Below, one piece after another: positions 1-5,675 of a stretch of 9,520 bases of DNA (position 1 is the first letter of the stretch; each line of letters opens with the position of its first letter). The translations under genes were made by a program, and so were the position numbers. This stretch comes from CAXMNX01 sp051009475 (GTDB taxonomy: Bacteria; Pseudomonadota; Alphaproteobacteria; Rhodobacterales; Rhodobacteraceae). The stretch is taken from contig JBPCWO010000385.1 of NCBI GenBank assembly GCA_051009475.1, positions 1-9,520 of the forward strand, given 5' to 3'. The notes under the pieces are model-generated. The model was given only the letters and a program-made list of their open reading frames with translations. It was not told the origin of the DNA and did no database searches.

Positions 1-309
1 AACAAGAACCATTGCCAAACCAGCGGCCGTTCCGGCCACGCCGAACAATAAGACTCCGGCCAGCGCGACGAGCGGCGCAACTAATTGATAGATAACTACT
101 GTTCCGAGAGTGCGCCCGACGTCGCGCAAACTGCCTACAGTGGTGCGTGGTCCGATCCTGAGGGCTGCCAGAAACAGGAGCAATGCAATCATTTCGGGCA
201 AGTAAGGCGCGAGAACTTGCGCCAGATCAGGCAGTGACAATCCGGCGACCAACCCGAGCACAAGACACCAGCGACCGTAACGCGCGGCAAATTCCAGTGG
301 AGCGATCAC
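1..309 (-). CDS. SBF/bile acid:sodium symporter-family transporter, N-terminal part (cut by left edge)
   Basis: The reading frame is open from a GTG at 309 to the window edge (103 codons) and has no stop. The protein is strongly hydrophobic. An N-terminal FAARYGRW stretch is followed by at least three likely membrane segments at about residues 14-30, 38-52 and 70-95, with the loop RIGPRTTVGSLRDVGRTLG between the second and third. This pattern, especially LLFLAALRIGPR, resembles the predicted Na+-dependent SBF (BASS) transporters of alphaproteobacteria; that assignment is from memory of the family. It lies 82 bp downstream of dctM on the same strand, so it is probably the last or a late gene of the TRAP operon and would move a related organic anion across the inner membrane. 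The start is uncertain: the frame stays open upstream into the end of dctM, but there is no ATG, and GTG 309 gives an N-terminus of the usual length. Only weak GGAA stands before it. Confidence 0.62.
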   Translation of the reverse strand, partial: MIAPLEFAARYGRWCLVLGLVAGLSLPDLAQVLAPYLPEMIALLLFLAALRIGPRTTVGSLRDVGRTLGTVVIYQLVAPLVALAGVLLFGVAGTAAGLAMVLV

Positions 310-354
310 ATCGGGATTCCGAATTTTCGATCGCCAATTCGCCGCGGCCGAACT

Positions 355-366
355 CCAACCGGTTGG
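355..366. repeat. 12-bp perfect palindrome between dctM and the SBF-type gene
   Basis: CCAACCGGTTGG reads the same on both strands. It sits in the 82-bp gap after the dctM stop, about 45 bp before the likely start of the next gene. It has no separate loop and no T-run, so it is not a convincing terminator. It could be a small operator or chance. Confidence 0.3.
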
Positions 367-391
367 CGACGGGCGCCAATACTTGGACGGG

Positions 392-1705
392 TCAGCCCCC
401 CGGCCCTTTTCGGATATTTTCCGGCAGCCAAGTTGCAATTTCGGGAAACTGGATAAGAACAAAAACCATCACAACCATGATCAAAAACATCGGAAAGCCG
501 GCACGCGCAATGAACCCCATCTCGTGGTGCGTCATGCCCTGAAGCACAAACAAGTTGAAGCCGATCGGCGGTGTGATCTGCGCCATCTCGACCACAACAA
601 CAATGAAGATCCCGAACCAGATTAAGTCGATTCCAGCTTCGCGCACCATCGGCTCGACCACTGCCATAGTCAGCACCACCGAAGAGATTCCATCGAGGAA
701 CATGCCGAGGACAATGTAGAATACAAGCAGGACCATCAGCAGCTCAAAGCGTGAAAGCTCCATCTGTGCGATCAGGTCAGCCAGCCCGCGCGGCAGACCA
801 GTGAATCCCATCGAGAGCGACAGAAAAGCGGCACCGGCAAGGATCAGTGCGATCATCGCGCTGGTGCGAGTGGCGCCCATCAGGCTCTCGGTGAAGGTCT
901 TCCATGTTAGCGAGCCTTGCGAGGCCGCCAGCAGCAACCCGCCAATGACACCAAAGGCGGCGGCCTCGGTGGCAGTGGCAAAGCCCAGATACATCGAGCC
1001 GATGACGACAAGGATCAGGCAGATTACAGGGATCAGGAAACGCGAGTTGGCAACGCGTTCACCAAATGTCATCGGCGGTTCGGCGTCTGGATTCCACTTC
1101 TTCGAGACGCGCGACATTATCGCGACATAGGCCATAAACATTGTCGCCAGCACCAGTCCCGGCAATATTCCGGCAAAGAACAGTTTCGAGATGCTCTCGT
1201 TTATGGTCACGCCATAAACGATCAACGTCAGCGACGGCGGGATCATCAGGCCCAAAGTGGCAGCACCCGCAAGCGTGCCGATGATCATCGTTTCAGGGTA
1301 ATTACGTTTGCGCAACTCGGGGATCGACATCTTACCGACCGTTGTCAGTGTCGCGGCGGACGATCCCGACAATGCGGCAAACACCGTGCAACCGACGATA
1401 TTTGTATGCACCAACCCACCTGGCAACCCGGCCATCCAGGGCGAAAGCCCCTTGAACATATCCTCGGATAATCGCGTTCGATAAAGAATCTCACCCATCC
1501 AGATAAAGAGCGGCAGCGCAGTCAGTGTCCAGGATGACGATGTTGTCCAGACTGTCGTCAGCATCACATCGCCCACCGGTCGGGTCGTGAAGAGCTCCAT
1601 GCCGACCCAGGCGACACCCATCAGCGCCAGACCGATCCAGACACCTGAACCCAAAAGAAGGAACAGAACGAAAAGGAATAGAATGATGATATTGAGGTCT
1701 TCCAT
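392..1705 (-). CDS. dctM: TRAP transporter large permease subunit (DctM family)
   Basis: This is the large, transport-catalysing membrane subunit of a tripartite ATP-independent periplasmic transporter. Such systems use the Na+ gradient to take up organic acids delivered by the binding protein. At 437 aa the length is normal for DctM, and the protein is hydrophobic throughout with about a dozen membrane segments. Family hallmarks are visible: SGSSAAT at residues 113-119, followed by GKMSIPEL; GLMIPPS at 152-158 with YG at 164-165; TATEAAA at 244-250; and the second pseudo-repeat signature ITPPIGFNLF at 377-386. ATG 1705 follows the dctQ stop by three bases, with a GGGGAATAGGAA purine stretch as ribosome binding site inside the end of dctQ. 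The two permease genes are therefore almost certainly translationally coupled. I see no damage or missing motif. The substrate cannot be inferred from this subunit. Confidence 0.96.
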   Translation of the reverse strand: MEDLNIIILFLFVLFLLLGSGVWIGLALMGVAWVGMELFTTRPVGDVMLTTVWTTSSSWTLTALPLFIWMGEILYRTRLSEDMFKGLSPWMAGLPGGLVHTNIVGCTVFAALSGSSAATLTTVGKMSIPELRKRNYPETMIIGTLAGAATLGLMIPPSLTLIVYGVTINESISKLFFAGILPGLVLATMFMAYVAIMSRVSKKWNPDAEPPMTFGERVANSRFLIPVICLILVVIGSMYLGFATATEAAAFGVIGGLLLAASQGSLTWKTFTESLMGATRTSAMIALILAGAAFLSLSMGFTGLPRGLADLIAQMELSRFELLMVLLVFYIVLGMFLDGISSVVLTMAVVEPMVREAGIDLIWFGIFIVVVVEMAQITPPIGFNLFVLQGMTHHEMGFIARAGFPMFLIMVVMVFVLIQFPEIATWLPENIRKGPGG

Positions 1706-1708
1706 TTC

Positions 1709-2242
1709 CTATTCCCCGAAGCTCTGATCGACCAGATCGCGCTTGATCCGATGGTCGCCAGATATGATTAGGTGGATCAGATGGTCTGTTAGTGCGACCG
1801 CGAAAATCACTGAACCCAGCAGCACAAAGCTTTGCGGAATCCACAGCGCAGTGCGGTCCTGACCCTGACTGATGTCGTTCAGCTTCCACGACCAGAAGAC
1901 GAATTTTGCGGCGAAGCGAACGAAATACCAGGCAATGAGCGCGCCGATCGCAAAACACCAGATATTAATTATTCGCCTAGCTTTTGGCCCGACCGCGTTG
2001 ACAACGATCGACACGCGGATATGGCTGCCCCGGTTAAGCGCGTTGGCAAAGGCCAGGAATGACGCAGCGGCCATGAAGTAACCCGCATATTCCGGTATTC
2101 CCGGAGCAACTTCTCCGGTCCAGCGCGCCAGCATCTGCAACACGATCAGGACGAGAATTGCGACCAGGCACAGCGCCGCCATAACGCCAGAGGCGAGGTA
2201 GATGAAATCTAAAAAAGACCGAAGTTTTTGCCACGAAAACAT
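1709..2242 (-). CDS. dctQ: TRAP transporter small permease subunit (DctQ family)
   Basis: This is the four-helix small membrane subunit that pairs with DctM and helps dock the loaded binding protein. At 177 aa it is of typical size. Likely membrane helices lie at about residues 15-37, 52-70, 91-111 and 134-155. The family signature is present as ARW at 39-41, PEYAGYFMAAASFLAFA at 50-66 and the basic GSHIRVS motif at 72-78, the usual G-HI-V region after helix 2. In many relatives an Asp follows (HI-VD); here it is Ser. The ATG at 2242 is preceded by a very G-rich GGGGGCGGC rather than a classical Shine-Dalgarno sequence. The gene lies 69 bp after dctP, a gap that contains a strong hairpin, and three bases before dctM. 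Being a separate gene, it shows an unfused DctQ/DctM arrangement. Confidence 0.94.
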   Translation of the reverse strand: MFSWQKLRSFLDFIYLASGVMAALCLVAILVLIVLQMLARWTGEVAPGIPEYAGYFMAAASFLAFANALNRGSHIRVSIVVNAVGPKARRIINIWCFAIGALIAWYFVRFAAKFVFWSWKLNDISQGQDRTALWIPQSFVLLGSVIFAVALTDHLIHLIISGDHRIKRDLVDQSFGE

Positions 2243-2277
2243 GCCGCCCCCGCCGTTTGTCTTAGTTGTGGTGTCTT

Positions 2278-2301
2278 CGGGCGGCCGCGTCTGGCCGCCC
2301 G
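2278..2301 (-). promoter_or_regulatory. Intercistronic hairpin between dctP and dctQ
   Basis: CGGGCGGCC at 2278-2286 pairs perfectly with GGCCGCCCG at 2293-2301 around a 6-base loop, giving a 9-bp stem that is nearly all G-C. It begins about 10 bases after the dctP stop in the transcribed direction. Neither strand has a T-run beyond the stem, so it is not a standard intrinsic terminator. The likely role is protecting the 3' end of the dctP message or attenuating read-through, so that more binding protein than permease is made. That role is inferred from position. Confidence 0.65.
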
Positions 2302-2311
2302 TAGAAATAGA

Positions 2312-3289
2312 TTACTGCATGCCCTTGAAGGCATCGACGATGGCGGCGCCTTCGTCACCGGCAGCTTCCAGCCATTCGGAAGTCATAGTGACGCCGATTT
2401 CCTTCAGCTCACCGACCATCTGATCGCTTGCGGGACCAACGGTCATGCCGCCGTCACGCAGACCCTGCAGGGTAAATCCGGTGTATTCTTTGGACCGCCA
2501 TGTTCCTGAATATTCCGCCAGACTGGCGCAGCCGCGAATGACATTCTGGTTGGCTTCAGAAGTGCCCGCCCAGACATCCGAATTGACCATGACATAGTTG
2601 CGCGGCAGCCAGGCATCGACTTCATAGAAATAATTCAGCGATTCCCATACTTTACGGTCATAGCCCGTCGAACCCGATGACACCATCGAATCGGCCACGC
2701 CGGTCGCGAAAGCCTGGCTGATCTCTGCCGCTTCGATAGTCACTGGCAGCATGCCAGTCAGCTCTGCCAACCGCGAGGTGGCGTTGTTGTAGCTGCGGAA
2801 TTTAATACCTTCCATTTCGGCCACTGAGGTGACTTCGTCTTTGAAGTACAGACCCTGTGGCGGCCATGGCACGGCATAAAGCAGCGTCAGGCCTTGGCTG
2901 GCCAGTAGCTCGGTCATTGGACCCTTGGCGGCTTTCCACAGGTCCTCGGCATCGTCAAACGACGTGGCCAGGAATGGTACTGAATCGAAACCAAACAGCG
3001 CATTTTCATTCTGGTGACCGGACAAGAGCCGCTCGCCGATTGGCACCTGGCCGGTCTGGATTGCGCGCTTGATCTGGGCGCCAGGGAATAGGCTGCCGCC
3101 CGGATGGGTTACGATTTCGATTTCACCGCCAGTACCAGTGGTCACACAAGCAGCAAACTCGGCACCATTCGCGGAGTGGAAGTTCGATGCGGAATAGGCC
3201 ATCGGCATATCCCAGGTTTCGGCCGCAGCAGGTGCGGCCATGGCCGCCGCCACGGCGGCTCCGGAAATAATGTGAGTCAGTTTAGTCAT
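2312..3289 (-). CDS. dctP: TRAP transporter periplasmic solute-binding protein (DctP family)
   Basis: This periplasmic receptor captures the substrate and hands it to DctQM. The 325-aa length is typical. Residues 1-23 form a Sec signal peptide: basic TK, an Ala-rich core, then AAA before ETWDMPM. The mature protein shows the usual order: a strand leading to GGSLFPGAQIKRAIQTGQV (about 64-82), FDSVPFLATSFDDAEDLW (101-119), and GIKFRSYNNATSRLAELTG (161-179). R165 of KFR is at the place of the conserved Arg that salt-bridges the substrate carboxylate in DctP proteins, so the ligand probably carries a carboxylate. PWPPQGLY at 141-148 lines the expected pocket. Cys48 and Cys254 could form a disulfide. 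The start is firm: AAGGGAGAA stands eight bases before the ATG. The gene lies 33 bp after the DadA-like gene, which suggests that the imported compound is its substrate or precursor. The precise ligand is unknown. Confidence 0.95.
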   Translation of the reverse strand: MTKLTHIISGAAVAAAMAAPAAAETWDMPMAYSASNFHSANGAEFAACVTTGTGGEIEIVTHPGGSLFPGAQIKRAIQTGQVPIGERLLSGHQNENALFGFDSVPFLATSFDDAEDLWKAAKGPMTELLASQGLTLLYAVPWPPQGLYFKDEVTSVAEMEGIKFRSYNNATSRLAELTGMLPVTIEAAEISQAFATGVADSMVSSGSTGYDRKVWESLNYFYEVDAWLPRNYVMVNSDVWAGTSEANQNVIRGCASLAEYSGTWRSKEYTGFTLQGLRDGGMTVGPASDQMVGELKEIGVTMTSEWLEAAGDEGAAIVDAFKGMQ

Positions 3290-3295
3290 GTTTGT

Positions 3296-3304
3296 TTCTC
3301 CCTT
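3296..3304 (-). promoter_or_regulatory. Strong ribosome binding site of dctP
   Basis: Read on the minus strand this is AAGGGAGAA, with its GGGAG core eight bases before the dctP ATG. It is the best Shine-Dalgarno match in the operon, which fits high expression of the binding protein relative to the permease genes. Confidence 0.7.
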
Positions 3305-3322
3305 ATTGAGTTCTGATTATTT

Positions 3323-4579
3323 TTATCTTCTCCCCGATACCGGGAAACGTGCGGGCGAATAGGGGCTGAGGTCAAGGTTTGGATGATTTCCGGAAATCAG
3401 CTGTGCCAGAATTCGCCCCGTTTTCGGGCCACCTGTCAGTCCGATGTGATCGTGCCCAAATCCGAAATAAGCGCCTTTTACCTGAGGAACTTCCCCAATC
3501 AGCGGTAGAGAGTCGGAAACTGAAGGGCGATGTCCCATCCATTCCTTGGTTTCTTTCCACTTGATACCGGGAATGGCGCGTCGAATGTTCTGCTCCAACA
3601 GCTCCAACGGTTTGCGCGAGGCCGGTGCCTCAAGTCCGCCAAACTCGACGATTCCCGCTAGACGCAATCGCCCCTCCATCGGAGTGGCAACAAACTTGCC
3701 CGAAGCGACCATGACCGGAGAGCGCGGCATGATATTGGGATCCCACAATTCAAGGTGATAACCGCGCTCGCTTTCAAGAGGCACATTGACCCCAAGCGAG
3801 CGGGCAAGCGGGCCTGACCATGCTCCTGCCGCCAAGACTACTGACGAACAGGCAATCGTCTCACCATCGACGCGAACGCCGATGACCCGCCCATCCTCGC
3901 GAACGATATCTTCCGCATTTCCTATGAGAATTTTTGCGCCGTGGGCTTCTGTGTGCGCTGCAAGATCTTTCACGTACTGACCCGGATCAGCGACGCGGCC
4001 ATGATTTTTTAGGCGCACGCCTACATTGATTTCAGGTCCAAAGGCGGGGTCGTATGCGTGAAAATCGTCGCCTTCCAATATATCCCATTCAAAGCCGTTT
4101 TCGCGCCGAACTTGCCAGCCGAACGCGTCGCCGTCGTAGTGCGCTATATCTCTGTACAAAAAGAGATAATCTGATGGAACAATCCATTTCTCGGCACCGG
4201 TGCCGGCTGCTAGTGCCTGATGTTCCGCAAGACTGTTGCCGATAATGTGGGATATTGCCGACGCACGGTGGCGGACAGCATTTGCGTTGGCGTTGCCGAG
4301 ATATTTTAAGAGCCAAGGCACCAGTTTCGGAACGTATCTCCACTTCAGAAAAAGCGGCTGGTCACCCCGCAGAAGCATTCCAGGAGCCTTATGCAACAGT
4401 CCGGGGACAGTGATCGGAACTACACTTGCCGCAGCCAGCACACCGCCATTGCCAAAACTCGTACCTTCTGCCGGGCCTTTCTTGTCTATCAATATGACGT
4501 CGTGACCGTCACGCTGCAGCCAGATCGCTGTCGAAACGCCGACAATGCCTGCGCCGATAATCGCAACTGTTTTTTTCAC
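3323..4579 (-). CDS. FAD-dependent oxidoreductase, D-amino acid dehydrogenase (DadA) family
   Basis: The protein is a DAO-superfamily flavoenzyme of 418 aa, the usual size for DadA. Such enzymes oxidise a (D-)amino acid to an imino acid that hydrolyses to the 2-oxo acid plus ammonia, passing electrons to the respiratory chain. Numbered from the GTG, VAIIGAGIVG at 5-14 is the FAD-binding GxGxxG motif. The following acidic residue is D32, then GTSFGNGG at 39-46. AAGAWSG lies at 250-256. The C-terminal FAD/substrate region is GHRPSVSDSLPLIG at 349-362 and FGHDHIGLTGGPKTG at 374-388. The equivalent of DadA's G-RP--PDG-P is altered to S-D-LPLIG and the tail to HDHIGLTGGP, so it belongs to a DadA-like side branch and the substrate may not be D-alanine. 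GTG at 4579 is preferred because GGGA lies eight bases upstream; TTG at 4582 is the alternative. It heads the TRAP operon and faces a racemase gene. Confidence 0.88.
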   Translation of the reverse strand: MKKTVAIIGAGIVGVSTAIWLQRDGHDVILIDKKGPAEGTSFGNGGVLAAASVVPITVPGLLHKAPGMLLRGDQPLFLKWRYVPKLVPWLLKYLGNANANAVRHRASAISHIIGNSLAEHQALAAGTGAEKWIVPSDYLFLYRDIAHYDGDAFGWQVRRENGFEWDILEGDDFHAYDPAFGPEINVGVRLKNHGRVADPGQYVKDLAAHTEAHGAKILIGNAEDIVREDGRVIGVRVDGETIACSSVVLAAGAWSGPLARSLGVNVPLESERGYHLELWDPNIMPRSPVMVASGKFVATPMEGRLRLAGIVEFGGLEAPASRKPLELLEQNIRRAIPGIKWKETKEWMGHRPSVSDSLPLIGEVPQVKGAYFGFGHDHIGLTGGPKTGRILAQLISGNHPNLDLSPYSPARFPVSGRR

Positions 4580-4770
4580 CAATCGAGTCCCGTCTGTCCT
4601 GGCAGTCAGAATATCATCGCACAGCGTTTAGAAATGTCGATGTGTTTCAGACCCATACTGACAATCGGAAGATGATCTGGATGGTACGGTAAATGAATCG
4701 AGTTAGCCCTTGGAAAGACGGACGGGTCGCTACGATAATGCGCCGATTCTTTTGCATATGGGTAACATCG
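4580..4770. promoter_or_regulatory. Divergent intergenic region between the oxidase/TRAP operon and the racemase
   Basis: The two transcription units start back to back here, so the region of about 190 bp must hold both promoters and probably a shared operator. On the minus strand TTGTCA, a 5/6 match to a -35 box, is visible near 4660-4665, but I find no good -10 at the right distance. GAAA at 4631-4634 and TTTC at 4645-4648 form a weak inverted repeat. No clear riboswitch or regulator gene is present. If the racemase starts further upstream (ATG 4738 or 4693) the region shrinks to 110-160 bp. Confidence 0.5.
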
Positions 4771-5481
4771 ATGAAGGCGATTGGTGGGAAAGCAATTTAC
4801 GGAGCATCAGTCGGCATACTGATGCTCGACGCGAAGTTTCCGCGCATCCCGGGTGACATGGGCAACGCGACAACCTGGCCATTTCCGGTGCACTATAAAA
4901 TCGTCAAGGGTGCCTCGCCTGACCGCGTTGTAAGACAGAGCGCGGAGGGTCTGCTGGGCGTCTTCATTGATGCCGCCAAAGAACTGGTCGCTGAGGGTGT
5001 TGATGGAATCACGACAAATTGTGGGTTTTTGTCACTTTTTCAGGAGGAACTCGCAAGGGCGGTGCAGGTTCCTGTCGCCACATCATCGCTGATGCAGGTT
5101 GGATTGGTAAACGCCACCCTGCCGCCAAACAAGCGCGCCGGCATTCTTACAATTTCAGGAAGCACACTGACGAAAAAGCATCTGGCCGCCGCGGGCGTTC
5201 CTGAAGATACACCAATCGGCTCGACCGAGGACGGGCAAGAATTCACCGAAACGATTCTCGGAGATGCACTCGAGCTCGACATCGAGGCTGCACGTTCCGA
5301 CAATGTTGTTGCGGCAAAATCATTGATGGAATCAAACTCCGATATTGGCGCGCTGGTGCTTGAGTGCACAAACATGACGCCCTACGCCGCTGATATTCAG
5401 GAAACAATTTGTTGCCCGGTATTCACGGTGGAAAGTTTTGTCTCCTGGTTCCATTCCGGGCTTGTTCCGCGACGTTATTAA
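4771..5481 (+). CDS. Aspartate/glutamate/hydantoin racemase family protein
   Basis: This is a cofactor-independent, two-cysteine racemase-type protein. Such enzymes invert the alpha carbon of Asp, Glu or hydantoins with one cysteine as base and the other as acid. From ATG 4771 the protein has 236 aa. Both catalytic motifs are intact: TTNCGF with Cys84 and LECTNM with Cys199. The N-terminal YGASVGILMLDAKFPRIPGD, then WPFP at 36-39, marks the subgroup found beside DadA-like oxidases and TRAP genes in Rhodobacterales (recalled, not checked). The frame is open upstream to ATG 4738 and ATG 4693, which would add 11 or 26 residues. The extra part (basic, with an FFCIW patch) does not look like family sequence, and GGGTAA about ten bases before 4771 is a passable ribosome binding site. 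It is divergent from the oxidase/TRAP operon and probably supplies the stereoisomer that the oxidase accepts. A lyase or isomerase of the same fold cannot be excluded. Confidence 0.85.
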   Translation: MKAIGGKAIYGASVGILMLDAKFPRIPGDMGNATTWPFPVHYKIVKGASPDRVVRQSAEGLLGVFIDAAKELVAEGVDGITTNCGFLSLFQEELARAVQVPVATSSLMQVGLVNATLPPNKRAGILTISGSTLTKKHLAAAGVPEDTPIGSTEDGQEFTETILGDALELDIEAARSDNVVAAKSLMESNSDIGALVLECTNMTPYAADIQETICCPVFTVESFVSWFHSGLVPRRY

Positions 5482-5552
5482 CTCTTTCTGGACTGGACCA
5501 AAGGCCAAAAAAAGTCCAATATCACGGCGTTCAACATTCATGGAATTCATGT

Positions 5553-5578
5553 GCTCAGGATTCGTTCGAATGGTGAGC
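5553..5578. repeat. Interrupted palindrome in the gap before the 545-aa membrane protein gene
   Basis: GCTCA (5553-5557) and TGAGC (5574-5578) form an outer inverted repeat. ATTCG (5560-5564) and CGAAT (5567-5571) form an inner one around a TT centre. Only the two GG pairs in between fail to match, so 10 of 13 positions per arm pair. It lies 71 bp after the racemase stop and about 100 bp before the next gene. There is no T-run after it, so an operator is as likely as a terminator. The rest of the gap at 5482-5675 shows a 7-bp direct repeat ATTCATG at 5536-5542 and 5545-5551 and nothing else I can name. Confidence 0.35.
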
Positions 5579-5675
5579 GCGTTTACTCGTCGTTGTGAGT
5601 GGTGTGATTTAGTGGGGGAATAAAAGATCGCCGGAAACCGAAGCGAATTTTCGCACCGGGATATGCGCGATTCAT

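Noticed and set aside
917..1471. Open frame of 184 codons on the plus strand inside dctM
   Set aside because: It is antisense to a DctM protein with all family signatures, and its translation is a low-complexity mix of Arg, Gln and His with no domain.
1491..1958. Open frame of 155 codons on the minus strand across the dctQ/dctM junction
   Set aside because: It is out of frame with two well-supported membrane subunits and its product has no family features.
5488..5518. Possible intrinsic terminator after the racemase (GGACT and AGTCC with an A-run)
   Set aside because: The stem is only 5 bp around a loop of about 17 bases, and no T-run follows on the plus strand.
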